Assembly (NCBI RefSeq): GCF_015477765.1
Contig: NZ_JADLQQ010000002.1
Span: 1 to 64,000, forward strand
DNA from: Nocardia transvalensis
Lineage (GTDB): Bacteria; Actinomycetota; Actinomycetes; Mycobacteriales; Mycobacteriaceae
DNA: 64,000 bases
Reading direction: 5' to 3'
The position numbers were made by a program, and so were the translations under genes. The stretch's first letter is position 1; every line of letters begins with the position of its first letter. The notes under the pieces were generated by a model. The model was not told the origin of the DNA, made no database searches, and saw only the letters and a program-made list of their open reading frames with translations. This document shows positions 10,431-19,182 of the stretch, in pieces.

Positions 10431-11489
10431 TCAGGACAGGGCGGCTATGAGGGTGTCGCGGCCTTCGGCGCGGGTCTTGCGGTAGATCGCCTTGAGGTGG
10501 TCGTTGACCGTGTAGATCGACAGGCCCAGCGCGCGGGCGATCTGTTTGGTCGCCGCTCCGGTGCGCAGATGCTCGAGGATCTGGCGTTCGCGGCCGGTGA
10601 TCTCGTACCAGCCGCAGATCGCCGAGAGGAGCACATCGCCGGAGGCCGCTTGGACGACGATGGCCACATCGCCGGGATCGCCTCCGGACAGCAGTTGCCC
10701 GTGAATGGCTATCCATCGTCCGAAGGTGGCGGAGGGGCCGACCAGAAGTGCGGGGGCTGTGTTCGGGTCGACCGCCTTCTTGCGTGCCTGCCGGGCCAAT
10801 CCGGTCATGACGGACTCGGCCATCCAGCCGGGTACCGGCTCCCCGGTTCTCAGGTGCCCCAGCCATCCCTGCGACGTCGCCGCCCGGATCGTGTCGTCCG
10901 CTCCGACGACGATCACGCCGGGCAGCGGCGGTGGCTGTTCGGGGAGTAGCGGCCCCGCGGTCACGTACCGCCGCAGCACGGCCAGCAGCGCCGGAGTCAG
11001 CCGCGCCGCCTGCTCGCTGTCCTCGTCGTCGAACGGCCGGCCGCCCTGTGAGCGCAGCAATTCCAGCACGCCCCAGGCGCCGCGGGAGTCGCACAACAGC
11101 AGCCGCAGCGAACTCCCGATACCGTGCATGGTCAGCAGTTCCCGGTCCCGGACGGTGCCACCGCCGCTGCCCGCCCCCACGATGTCGACCGGTACCGGAC
11201 GCGCCGCCATCTCCGCGATCAGATGCGGTTCGTCCTCGGTGAAATAGTGGCGCACCTGGGCTTGCCGGAAGCCCGGCTCGGTCTTGAAGGAGAATCCGAA
11301 CGACAACTGACTGCGCGTGCACGTCGTCCCGGACGCCACCACATTCACCGCATCGTGGGCCAGTCCCGGCGCGATACCGCGCGAGATCGCCGCCCCCAAC
11401 TCGGAGACGCCCGCGCCCTCCTCGACGGCCCCGCACAGGTAGCGGGTGAGGCGATCGATCCTTTCCGCGGTCATACCGAACGTAGTCAT
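10431..11489 (-). CDS. LuxR-type transcriptional regulator
   Basis: A 352-residue regulator with a C-terminal LuxR/GerE helix-turn-helix (ITGRERQILEHLRTGAATKQ, ALGLSIYTVNDHLKAIYRKT). The N-terminal 250 residues have the make-up of a GAF/PAS-like sensor region but no motif identifies a ligand. No phospho-acceptor domain is seen. Start ATG 11489 follows a G-rich segment; an in-frame extension to 11609 has no supporting signal. It stands alone between the repeat array and a 442-bp gap. Confidence 0.8.
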   Translation of the reverse strand: MTTFGMTAERIDRLTRYLCGAVEEGAGVSELGAAISRGIAPGLAHDAVNVVASGTTCTRSQLSFGFSFKTEPGFRQAQVRHYFTEDEPHLIAEMAARPVPVDIVGAGSGGGTVRDRELLTMHGIGSSLRLLLCDSRGAWGVLELLRSQGGRPFDDEDSEQAARLTPALLAVLRRYVTAGPLLPEQPPPLPGVIVVGADDTIRAATSQGWLGHLRTGEPVPGWMAESVMTGLARQARKKAVDPNTAPALLVGPSATFGRWIAIHGQLLSGGDPGDVAIVVQAASGDVLLSAICGWYEITGRERQILEHLRTGAATKQIARALGLSIYTVNDHLKAIYRKTRAEGRDTLIAALS

Positions 11490-11931
11490 GCCGAACCACC
11501 CCGTACTTCCCGTCCCGGCCCCCCGTGAATGCCCTGCGTACATCGGGCATACGGCCCGACGGCGGCCCCGGTTCAGTGTCGCGCGAAATCCACGGACGGC
11601 AATTTTCACTGCGCGTGATTCGGATGCCGGTGCCCACCGAAAATCGTATGTCGTGGCGTGCCCGCGGGCGGAGACGCCAGGAATGGGGGCGGGTGTAACG
11701 GCGGCTTCGTTCGTGCGACATGGTAAGTAGCCGAACGGTTACCGGGGTCCCGTTCGGTTCGGGATTGGGGTGACATCGCATGACGAACGTTCTGGCCGAG
11801 CTGCGCGCCGGGTTGACCGGGCGCTTCCGTCGGCGGAGCAGGCCGGGGCGGATGATTCCGAAGGGACTCGCCCCGGTGGGCCGGCGGCCGGACAACACCG
11901 TGACCGTTCGGGTATGCCGGGTCGATCCGAG
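11490..11931. other. 442-bp stretch without a clear gene; contains a hairpin
   Basis: Lies between the LuxR gene (start) and the monooxygenase gene (stop). A perfect 8-bp inverted repeat, CCGAACGG at 11731-11738 and CCGTTCGG at 11750-11757, could be a terminator or an operator. A short ATG-started frame from 11780 shows no protein character after about 35 codons and runs antisense into the next gene, so I do not call it. Confidence 0.4.
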
Positions 11932-13101
11932 CTATGGCATCGCCCCTTGCCGGTCGGCCGTGCCGAACATCTGGCCTGCCGCGGCGACAGAACTGTCGAC
12001 GGTGTCGAAGCCGCGGGGGAGCATGACCCGTTCATAGGCGGCGACCGCGTCGATCAGCGATGTCCCGCTGCGGGCGGCGGACAGTAGTTCCTCGGCCAGG
12101 GTTGCGGCATCGCGCAGGGCGGTGTTGGCGCCGACGCCCCCGGTGGGTGGCATGGTGTGGATCGCGTCGCCGAGCAGGGTGACCGGGCCGGGAGTCCAGG
12201 GGTCCACGCGCTGCCCGGCCCGGATGGCGATCGGGAAGAACGTGTCGGGGTCGGCGTGCGCGAACAGCTCCCGCAGCGCCGGATGCCAGTCGGCGGTGGC
12301 CTCGACGGTGATCCGCCACAGCCGCTCGGGTGCGAGCCGGGACAGTTCCGCGTCGGACAGACCGAAACGCTCGGGAGTCGCCACGAGCGTGGTCATCAGA
12401 TAATCGGAGGCGCCCTCGGGGCGGGAGCGGAATCGCACCGGAGCCAAGCCTGCGAAATAGCCGGTCTCGTCGACGGCCCAGGAGAAGCCGCGGTCGATCT
12501 CCTCGGAAATGAGGGCGTCGGTGGCGTCGGTGATCGTCATGCGGCCGTAGAGGCATCGCACACCGAGATCTGTCACGGTGGCGTCGGGGACAAGGCGTCG
12601 GCGCACCGCCGAGCCGACACCGTCCGCGCCGACGAGCAGGTCGCCCTCGTCGCTGCCGCCCTCGGCGAATTCCACACGGACGCGGCCTGATTCGGTGATC
12701 CGATAGTCGGACACCGTCCGTCCGAACCGGACGGTATCGGTCAGGCCGGTGAGGAGGCCTCGGCGGAATGTGTTGCGGTCCACATTGGTGATCTCGTCGT
12801 CCGGAATTCCCGGAAAGGCCTGGGCCGTCAGCGGTTCGAGCCGATGGGTGTAGCCGGCCACCGTATCGCCGTTGACGCCGCTGGTGTCGCGCACCAGATC
12901 GAGTACCGTCTCCGGGAGGCAGGCCCGCAGCGCGGCATTGCCGTCCGCGTCGATGTGAATGCGATAGCCCTGATTGCGGATTCGCGGGGTGGGGTCCTGT
13001 TCGTAGACGGCGACGTCCAGGCCGCCGCGGCGCAGCGCCTGCGCGAGAGCCAGCCCGCCGATACCCGCTCCGGCAATGAGGATTCGTGGTCGATCCGACA
13101 T
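11932..13101 (-). CDS. FAD-dependent aromatic-type monooxygenase
   Basis: A 389-residue class A flavin monooxygenase. The N-terminus has the Rossmann motif ILIAGAGIGGLALAQALRRG for FAD, then GADGVGSAVRR (the DG motif that contacts FAD and NADPH) and VTLLGDAIHTMPPTGGVGAN (the GD motif binding FAD ribose). These are typical of p-hydroxybenzoate hydroxylase-like and tetracycline-modifying TetX-like enzymes; substrate is not evident. It is divergent from the TetR gene at 13243 with operator-like dyads between, so that TetR probably represses it. Confidence 0.88.
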   Translation of the reverse strand: MSDRPRILIAGAGIGGLALAQALRRGGLDVAVYEQDPTPRIRNQGYRIHIDADGNAALRACLPETVLDLVRDTSGVNGDTVAGYTHRLEPLTAQAFPGIPDDEITNVDRNTFRRGLLTGLTDTVRFGRTVSDYRITESGRVRVEFAEGGSDEGDLLVGADGVGSAVRRRLVPDATVTDLGVRCLYGRMTITDATDALISEEIDRGFSWAVDETGYFAGLAPVRFRSRPEGASDYLMTTLVATPERFGLSDAELSRLAPERLWRITVEATADWHPALRELFAHADPDTFFPIAIRAGQRVDPWTPGPVTLLGDAIHTMPPTGGVGANTALRDAATLAEELLSAARSGTSLIDAVAAYERVMLPRGFDTVDSSVAAAGQMFGTADRQGAMP

Positions 13102-13179
13102 GTCGTTGTCCTTGTTTCGTCCTCGCCTGCACTCCTCGTGCAGCGCCCCCTCATCGTCAGACATCCATGAAGCTTTGTC

Positions 13180-13236
13180 AACTAACTGTTTGATTAGTTC
13201 AGATGTACAGTTGATTGTGCCAGGTATGGATACAAT
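13180..13236. promoter_or_regulatory. Divergent control region: TetR operator-like dyads and leaderless -10
   Basis: AACTAA (13180-13185) and TTAGTT (13194-13199) form a dyad; AACTGT (13184-13189) and ACAGTT (13207-13212) form a second, overlapping one. TACAAT (13231-13236) sits 6 nt before the GTG at 13243, the spacing of an actinobacterial leaderless promoter. The arrangement suits autoregulation by the TetR and repression of the monooxygenase. Confidence 0.55.
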
Positions 13237-13242
13237 CCTGAG

Positions 13243-13893
13243 GTGCCTCCGTCGAAACCCCGCAGGTCGCCCACGCCGCAGGAACGGCAGCGCGACCCCG
13301 AACGCACCCGCCGGCTGATCCTGGATGCCGCCACGGCCGAATTCGGCGCACACGGCTACGCGGGCGCGCGGATCAGCGCGATCGCCGCCCGCGCCGGAGT
13401 GAACCAGCAGCTGATCTCCTACTACTTCGACGGCAAGGAGGGCCTGTATCGAGCGATGCAGGAGCTGTGGCAACAGCGGCAGCGGGAGCTGGTTCCGCCG
13501 GGCACGCCCCTGCCCGAACAGCTGTGCCGGTATGCGCTCGAGGCGCTACACAATCCGGAGGGTGTCCGCTTGATGGCGTGGAGCGGCCTGCAGTACACCG
13601 GCCCCGACGACGATCCCGGCGGCTCCGCGCGCGACCGCATGCTCGCCCAGGGCGTGGAAGAGATACGCGCACACCAGCAATCCGGCCGCCTCCCGCCGGA
13701 GGTGGACCCCGCCTGCCTGCTGGTCATGCTGATGGCCGCCGCCATGGCCCCCACCACCCTGCCGCACGTCGTCGAGTCCGTCTGCGGCACCGACCCCCGA
13801 TCCCCGGAATTCCTCACCCATTTCGCCGACCAGGCCGCGATCCTCGGACGGTTGCTGGGCCTCGAGGTCCCGGCGGAAAACACGCCGGGATGA
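13243..13893 (+). CDS. TetR family regulator
   Basis: A 216-residue regulator. Residues about 20-65 hold the TetR DNA-binding domain (RRLILDAATAEFGAHGYAGA, ISAIAARAGVNQQLISYYFD, KEGLYRAM). The C-terminal ligand-binding part is of the usual length. The GTG start at 13243 has no ribosome site but lies at leaderless spacing from TACAAT. It is divergent from the FAD monooxygenase, its likely target. The stop codon falls within the first copy of a 24-bp repeat. Confidence 0.88.
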   Translation: MPPSKPRRSPTPQERQRDPERTRRLILDAATAEFGAHGYAGARISAIAARAGVNQQLISYYFDGKEGLYRAMQELWQQRQRELVPPGTPLPEQLCRYALEALHNPEGVRLMAWSGLQYTGPDDDPGGSARDRMLAQGVEEIRAHQQSGRLPPEVDPACLLVMLMAAAMAPTTLPHVVESVCGTDPRSPEFLTHFADQAAILGRLLGLEVPAENTPG

Positions 13894-13954
13894 GGAAGTA
13901 GGAGTTCGCCGGGATGAGGAAGTAGGAGTTCGCCGGGATGAGGAAGTAGGAGCT
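13883..13954. repeat. 24-bp tandem repeat, three copies, at a gene end
   Basis: The unit cgccgggatgaggaagtagg plus agtt begins at 13883, 13907 and 13931. The first copy includes the TGA of the upstream TetR gene, and the array fills the gap to the convergent TetR gene. The unit is unrelated to the 43-bp repeat at 10312. Confidence 0.9.
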
Positions 13955-13958
13955 GCGC

Positions 13959-14567
13959 TCAGATCTCCGGGGGGCCGGAGAGGATGGCGGTCACCACGTC
14001 GAGGAGTTCGGTCAGGACCTGGTCGGGGGTGAGGCGGACGCCGGAGATGGCCAGCAGGTTCTGCGTGTGGTGGACGTCGCCGAGGACCTGGAAGGTCAGG
14101 GTCATGGCCTGCGCGAGGCGGAATCGGACGGTATGGCGGGGCAGGGTGGGGAAGACGCTTTCGAGCAGGGCGGTGAAACGCACGGCCTGTTCGGTGAATC
14201 CATCGGCCACGATCGACAATGCGGGGTGACCGCTGCCCAGGATTCCGGCGATGAATTTCACCCACGCCGCCCCCGCACCGGTGGCCATCTCCCAGACCGG
14301 CACGACGAACGCCTCCGCCAGCCCGCGCGCGCTCACCGCCCCAGCGCTTTCCATCTCGTCCAGCAACGCCGCGCGCCGGGCCGCGACGCTGTCGCTGCGC
14401 TGCCGGATCATCGCCTCGATCAGCGCATCCTTGGACCCGAAGTGATAGTGCACCGAGGCGACATTGGTTCCGGCCGCAGCCATCACGGCCCGCAGCGACA
14501 CCGCATCGATCCCCCGCTCGGCGAACAACCGCTCCGCGGCCAGAACCAGCCGCTGCTCGGTCGGCAT
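13959..14567 (-). CDS. TetR family regulator of the aldehyde dehydrogenase / thiolase locus (inferred)
   Basis: A 202-residue TetR protein with helix-turn-helix VSLRAVMAAAGTNVASVHYH followed by FGSKDALIEA, and a C-terminal domain of the CecR-like kind common in actinobacteria. ATG 14567 has GGAGGAG at about 7-nt spacing and is preferred over ATG 14633. It is divergent from the aldehyde dehydrogenase gene, and a long palindrome lies in the shared control region. A similar palindrome precedes the DUF35-thiolase operon at 23.2 kb, so its regulon may cover both (inference). Confidence 0.87.
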   Translation of the reverse strand: MPTEQRLVLAAERLFAERGIDAVSLRAVMAAAGTNVASVHYHFGSKDALIEAMIRQRSDSVAARRAALLDEMESAGAVSARGLAEAFVVPVWEMATGAGAAWVKFIAGILGSGHPALSIVADGFTEQAVRFTALLESVFPTLPRHTVRFRLAQAMTLTFQVLGDVHHTQNLLAISGVRLTPDQVLTELLDVVTAILSGPPEI

Positions 14568-14665
14568 GGTCAACTCCTCCGCGCTCACACGAAGCTCGGT
14601 CCCATCGCCCGCTGCACTCGTCACCTGCCGCATTGTAATCACCGGCGCAGCAACCCCTGTCAAGG

Positions 14666-14696
14666 CTCTATCAAGTGATGTAATCAGTTGATAGAG
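14666..14696. promoter_or_regulatory. TetR operator palindrome upstream of aldehyde dehydrogenase
   Basis: CTCTATCAA (14666-14674) and TTGATAGAG (14688-14696) are perfect 9-bp arms, with an inner TGAT-gta-ATCA. The right arm contains TAGAGT, placed about 7 nt before GTG 14705, so binding would block a leaderless promoter. Confidence 0.7.
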
Positions 14697-14704
14697 TACT
14701 GGCC

Positions 14705-16255
14705 GTGAGTACAGTGCTGGCCCCGGTTCACGACTTCGGTGGATTGGCGGGTCTGATTGCGGGGGATCCGGCCGAGACCGTTCCGGTGGTCGAGGTGTTT
14801 ACCGGCAATCCTGTTGCGGCGTTGCCTCAGTCGTCGCGGGCCGATGTGGATGCCGCTTTCGCTCGTGTTCGCGCGGCTCAGGTCGAGTGGGCGCGGTGGC
14901 CGGTTCGCCGTCGGCTGGCCGTGTTCGAACGCTTTCATCGTCTGGTGCTGGAGAACTACCGCACGATCACCGACGTGATCCAGGTCGAGACGGGTAAGGC
15001 GCGGCGCATGGCCTTCGAGGAGCTGTGTGATATCCCGATGGTGGTCAGCCACTATCTGAAGCGCGCACCCCGGCTGCTGCGGCCGATCCGCCACCCCGGC
15101 GCGATTCCGGGCCTGAGCACCTCGACCGAAATCCGCAAGCCCCGCGGGGTCGTCGGCGTGATCGCGCCCTGGAACTTCCCGTTCGCCATCGCCTACTGCG
15201 ATGCGATCCCGGCGCTCATGGCGGGCAACGGCATCGTGCTCAAACCCGATATCCACACCCCGCTCAGCGCCGCGCTGGGCCTGAAGTTGTTGCGCGAGGC
15301 CGGACTTCCGGACGGGCTGGTCGAAATCGTCTGTGGCGACGGCCCGGTCGTGGGCCCGGCGGTGGCGGAGCGGGCCGATTTCGTCATGTTCACCGGCTCC
15401 GAGCCGACCGGGCGCCTGGTGGCGCAGCAGGCGGCGGGGCGGCTGGTCGAGATGTGCCTGGAACTGGGCGGGAAGAATCCGATGATCGTGCTGCCCGACG
15501 CCGATCTCGATCTCACTGTCGAGGGCGCGGCGAACGGCGTCTTCGCCAACACCGGCCAGCTGTGCCTGCACGTGGAGCGCATCTACGTGCACGAATCGGT
15601 GTATCCGGCGTTCCGGGATCGCTTCGTGGAGAAGGTGTCTCGGCTGCGGGTCGGCCCCGGCTACGACTTCGATGTGGAGATGGGCGGGTTGGTCTCGGTG
15701 GACCAGTGCGAGCGGGTCGCGGCCCAGGTGGAGCAGGCGCGCTCGCGGGGTGCGCGCGTCCTCACCGGGGGCCGCGCCCGCCCCGATCTGGGTCCGACCT
15801 TCTACGAGCCGACGGTGCTCGAGGGCGTCACCGCGGAGATGGACGTGTGCACCGAGGAAACCTTCGGCCCGGTGGTCGCGCTCTATCCGTACTCGACCGT
15901 CGACGAGGCCGTCGCCCGCGCCAACGACACCCGCTTCGGACTCAGTGCGAGCGTGTGGGGCCGCGACGTGGCGGCCGCGCGGGCGGTTGGTGCCCGGCTC
16001 GAGGCGGGGCACGTCAATGTCAACGACGGTGCCGCCCTGGCATATGCGGGCAAGAGCGCGCCCTCGGGAGGATTCAAGGCGTCCGGGATCGGTGTGCGCA
16101 ACGGCGATCAGGGACTGCTGAAGTTCACCGAATCGACCAATGTCGCCACCTTGAAACGCCAGGTGCTCGGCCCGCAGCCGGGCCAGTCGTACGAGGACTA
16201 CGTCACCCGCACGATCCGGACCCTGACGCTGCTGCGCAGGTTCCGGCTGCGGTGA
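14705..16255 (+). CDS. NAD(P)-dependent aldehyde dehydrogenase, succinate-semialdehyde dehydrogenase (GabD2) type
   Basis: A 516-residue aldehyde dehydrogenase, close to the length of mycobacterial GabD2. Visible features are VIAPWNFPF, the glycine-rich TGSEPTGR, the general base Glu in LELGGKNP, the nucleophile Cys in NTGQLCLHVER, and EETFGPVVALYPYS. It oxidises an aldehyde to an acid; succinate semialdehyde is only one candidate. The GTG start at 14705 lies just after a TetR operator. The gene ends 3 bp before the convergent FadD gene. Its context suggests handling of an aldehyde released during lipid or side-chain breakdown. Confidence 0.88.
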   Translation: MSTVLAPVHDFGGLAGLIAGDPAETVPVVEVFTGNPVAALPQSSRADVDAAFARVRAAQVEWARWPVRRRLAVFERFHRLVLENYRTITDVIQVETGKARRMAFEELCDIPMVVSHYLKRAPRLLRPIRHPGAIPGLSTSTEIRKPRGVVGVIAPWNFPFAIAYCDAIPALMAGNGIVLKPDIHTPLSAALGLKLLREAGLPDGLVEIVCGDGPVVGPAVAERADFVMFTGSEPTGRLVAQQAAGRLVEMCLELGGKNPMIVLPDADLDLTVEGAANGVFANTGQLCLHVERIYVHESVYPAFRDRFVEKVSRLRVGPGYDFDVEMGGLVSVDQCERVAAQVEQARSRGARVLTGGRARPDLGPTFYEPTVLEGVTAEMDVCTEETFGPVVALYPYSTVDEAVARANDTRFGLSASVWGRDVAAARAVGARLEAGHVNVNDGAALAYAGKSAPSGGFKASGIGVRNGDQGLLKFTESTNVATLKRQVLGPQPGQSYEDYVTRTIRTLTLLRRFRLR

Positions 16256-16258
16256 CGG

Positions 16259-17860
16259 TCAGCGTCCCAGTTTCTCCACCGCGAGGGCCCGGACCGCCTT
16301 CTTGTCGGGCTTGCCGAGCCCGGTCAGCGGCAGTTCGTCGACGACAAGGACGTGCTTGGGCACCTGCACCGAGCCCTTGCGCTGCTTGACCATGTCCTGA
16401 ATCTCGGCGGTCACGGCGTCGAGGCGCTGCGCCGCATCGGGTTTCACGACGACGACGGCGGTCACCGCCTCACCCCAGCGCGGATCCGGAACGCCCACCA
16501 CCGCGACGCTCACGATCTCGGGATGTTCGCACACGACGTCCTCGACCTCCCGCGGGAAGACGTTGAACCCACCGGTGACGACCATATCCTTGCTGCGCCC
16601 GACGATGAACAGGTAACCGTCCTCGTCCTGGCGGGCCAGATCGCCGGTGTGCAGCCAGCCGTCGTGGAACGTTTCCGCCGTCACCTCGGGCAGACCGAGG
16701 TACCCGGCGGCGAGAAGCGGTCCGGAGACACAGATTTCGCCGACCTCGCCGGGTGCGACAGCGGCACCGTCCGGGCCGAGCAGCGCCACCCGCAGCGCCG
16801 CCGACGGCCGTCCGCAGGAACTGAGCCGAGCGGAATCGTGTTCGCCGCGGCCGAGATAGCTGATCGCCATCGGCGCCTCGGACTGCCCGTAATACTGGGC
16901 GAAGATCGGGCCGAACCGATCTATGGCCTGCCGCAAGCGATTCGGATCGATGGCCGAGGCGCCGTAGTACACCGTCTGCAGCGACGACAGGTCCCGGCGG
17001 TCGATATCGGGATGGTCGAGCAGCGCGTAGATCATCGACGGCACCAGCATCGTCGCGGTGATCCGATGCTCCTCGATGGCGGCCAGCACCTGCCCGGCAT
17101 CGAAGCGGGGCAGTACGACACAGTGCCCGCCGAGCAGCACGACCGGCACGAAGAACGCGGCCCCGGCATGCGAAAGCGGCGTGCACACCAGGAATTTCGG
17201 CCGCTCGGGCCACTCCCACTCCGACAGCTGGATCTGCGTCATCGTCGCCATGCCCAGCGCGGTCCCGACCACGCCCTTGGGCTTTCCGGTGGTACCGCCG
17301 GTGTAGCTGATCGAGATGACCTCATCGGGCCGCAGTTCGGTGGCCTCGAGCGGTTCGGGATCGACACGGGCCGCCTCGGCCAGCAGGTCCACGCCGACAT
17401 CGGACAGCTCCTGCGGAACCGGCCCGAGCACAAGCACTTTCGTCAGCCCCGGCACCCGGTCGACCAGGTCGCGGGCGCGCTGCACGAAGGCGGGCACCGG
17501 ATCGAGTACCAGCGTGGAAATTCCCGCGTCGGTGAGGACGTAGGCGTGGTCGTCGAGGCCGCCGATCGGATGTAGGGCGGTGCGCCGATGGCCGCGGATC
17601 TGCCCGGCGCCGATGGTGAACAGCACCTCCGGCCGGTTGAGCGCGAGCACGGCCACCGGTGTTCCGGTGTCGACGCCGTGCGCGGCGAAGGCGGCGATGT
17701 AGCGGCTGATGGCGGCCATGACCTCGGCGCCGGTGAGCACCGTATCGCCGAGGGTCAGCACCGGGTCGTTGCGGTGGCGGCGTAACCCGGTGAGCAGGGC
17801 GTGCCCATTGTGAACGGGCATCCGCATCCTGGTGTCGGGATCAATGGTGTTCTCGCGCAT
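16259..17860 (-). CDS. Acyl-CoA synthetase (FadD-like, AMP-forming)
   Basis: A 533-residue class I adenylate-forming enzyme. Signatures: ISYTGGTTGKPKGVVG (phosphate loop), YYGQSEAP, GWLHTGDLARQDEDGYLFIV, GRSKDMVVTGGFNVFPREVE, and the catalytic Lys in TGLGKPDKKAVRA near the C-terminus. It activates a carboxylic acid as the CoA thioester. It is the last gene on the minus strand of the thiolase-DUF35 locus, separated from the thiolase gene by a 25-bp repeat array. It probably primes the substrate of that pathway. Start ATG 17860; a shorter start at the internal MRMPVHNG is possible. Confidence 0.9.
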   Translation of the reverse strand: MRENTIDPDTRMRMPVHNGHALLTGLRRHRNDPVLTLGDTVLTGAEVMAAISRYIAAFAAHGVDTGTPVAVLALNRPEVLFTIGAGQIRGHRRTALHPIGGLDDHAYVLTDAGISTLVLDPVPAFVQRARDLVDRVPGLTKVLVLGPVPQELSDVGVDLLAEAARVDPEPLEATELRPDEVISISYTGGTTGKPKGVVGTALGMATMTQIQLSEWEWPERPKFLVCTPLSHAGAAFFVPVVLLGGHCVVLPRFDAGQVLAAIEEHRITATMLVPSMIYALLDHPDIDRRDLSSLQTVYYGASAIDPNRLRQAIDRFGPIFAQYYGQSEAPMAISYLGRGEHDSARLSSCGRPSAALRVALLGPDGAAVAPGEVGEICVSGPLLAAGYLGLPEVTAETFHDGWLHTGDLARQDEDGYLFIVGRSKDMVVTGGFNVFPREVEDVVCEHPEIVSVAVVGVPDPRWGEAVTAVVVVKPDAAQRLDAVTAEIQDMVKQRKGSVQVPKHVLVVDELPLTGLGKPDKKAVRALAVEKLGR

Positions 17861-17890
17861 GGTTCTCCGATCGTTGCTGGTCCCCGCCCC

Positions 17891-17970
17891 GGCATTGCTG
17901 GTCCCTCTCGTCCCCGGCATTGCTGGTCCCTCTCATCCTCGGCATTGCTGGTCCCTCTCATCCCCGGCAT
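17891..17970. repeat. 25-bp tandem repeat at the end of the thiolase gene
   Basis: The unit ggcattgctggtccctctc plus six bases (variants gtcccc, atcctc and atcccc) starts at 17891, 17916 and 17941, with a partial fourth copy at 17966. The thiolase gene ends inside it (stop 17933-17935), so its last residues (DERDQQCRG) are repeat-encoded. Confidence 0.9.
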
Positions 17971-19165
17971 GCTTTTGGCCGGGGGCGGCGTAGAGGGTGA
18001 CGGCGCAGGCGCCGCCGAGGCCGAGGTTGTGGGCCAGGCCCAGGCGCGCGTGCGGGACCTGCCGCTCTCCGGCGAGTCCGCGCAGCTGCCAGGACAGCTC
18101 GGCGGCCTGCGCCAACCCGGTCGCGCCGAGGGGATGGCCCTTGGAAATGAGTCCGCCCGACGGGTTGACCACCCAGGTGCCGCCGTAGGTGGTCGCCCCG
18201 GAGTCGACCAGTGGCCCGGATTCGCCCTCGCCGCACAGGCCCAGCGCCTCGTAGGTGATCAGTTCGTTGATCGAGAAGCAGTCGTGCAGTTCGATCACGT
18301 CCACGTCGGCGATGGTGACGCCCGCGGTGTCGAGGACGCGGCGCGCCGCGATGCGGGTCATCGGCGCTCCGACCACATCGATCATCGACCCTGTCGCGAA
18401 GGCCGCGGTGTCGTCGGTGACCAGTTCCTGCGCCACTATTTCCACCGCCTGTGCCTCGAGCCCGTGAGCGCGCACGAAGTCCGCACTGACCAGCACCGCC
18501 GCCGCGGCACCGTCGGACATCGGCGAACACTGCGAGCGGGTGAGCGGGCCGTGTACCGGCCGGTCGCCCAGCACCTGCTCGAGAGTGTACGGATTCTGGT
18601 ACTGGGCCAAGGGGTTTCGCGTGGAGTGCCGGTGGTTCTTGACCGCCACCTGCGCCAGCTGTTCGAGCGTGGTGCCGTAGCGCCGCATATGTTCGAGGGC
18701 GGCATTGCCGAAGAACTGGGTGGTCATCGGGGCGGTGCCGAATTCGTACCGCCGGGCCATCACCCGCAGATGGGCATCGACCGTCGTGACCGGCGGCGGT
18801 GTCGCCGGACCGGCCATGGCCTCCTTGGTCATCTGCTCGAAGCCCACGGCCAGCGCCACCTCCGCGAGCCCGCTGCCCACCCACTCGCGGGCGAGCATGA
18901 GCGCCGTGGACCCGGTGGCGCAGTTGTTGTTCACGTTGACGATCGGGATACCGGTCAGTCCGATGTCGTAGAGGACGCGCTGCCCGGCGGCCGAGGGCTG
19001 GAAGACATAGCCGACCGCGGCGCGCTGGACATCCCGGTAGGTGAGCCGGGCATCGTCGAGCGCATCGCGCACCGCCGCGCCGGTCATCTGTGGGTAGGTC
19101 CACTCGCGCGAACCGATCTTCACGAACGGCGTCATCGCGACCCCGGCGACGAAAACGCGTCGCAT
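17933..19165 (-). CDS. SCP-2 type thiolase / lipid-transfer protein
   Basis: A 410-residue thiolase-fold enzyme of the SCP-x/Ltp1 type. It keeps the nucleophilic Cys in NVNNNCATGS, the ELHDCFSINE segment, and the base His in SKGHPLGATG. It likely cleaves 3-ketoacyl-CoA in beta-oxidation of a branched or cyclic substrate. ATG 19165 has GGAG at 6-nt spacing; GTG 19186, overlapping the crotonase stop, is an alternative. The last ten or so residues after QKHAG come from the 25-bp repeat and are probably not functional. Confidence 0.9.
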   Translation of the reverse strand: MRRVFVAGVAMTPFVKIGSREWTYPQMTGAAVRDALDDARLTYRDVQRAAVGYVFQPSAAGQRVLYDIGLTGIPIVNVNNNCATGSTALMLAREWVGSGLAEVALAVGFEQMTKEAMAGPATPPPVTTVDAHLRVMARRYEFGTAPMTTQFFGNAALEHMRRYGTTLEQLAQVAVKNHRHSTRNPLAQYQNPYTLEQVLGDRPVHGPLTRSQCSPMSDGAAAAVLVSADFVRAHGLEAQAVEIVAQELVTDDTAAFATGSMIDVVGAPMTRIAARRVLDTAGVTIADVDVIELHDCFSINELITYEALGLCGEGESGPLVDSGATTYGGTWVVNPSGGLISKGHPLGATGLAQAAELSWQLRGLAGERQVPHARLGLAHNLGLGGACAVTLYAAPGQKHAGDERDQQCRG

Positions 19166-19182
19166 ACCCATCTCCTGTTCCG

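Noticed and set aside
9712-11898. 728-codon minus-strand open frame
   Set aside because: It overlaps the PPOX-like and LuxR genes in a non-coding frame and has no recognisable domain.
11780-12037. Short plus-strand frame starting MTNVLAELRAG
   Set aside because: It lacks a ribosome site and protein character and runs antisense into the monooxygenase gene.
17933-18000. Repeat-encoded tail of the thiolase as a functional extension
   Set aside because: The last residues are simply the translated 25-bp repeat and differ in nature from the rest of the protein.
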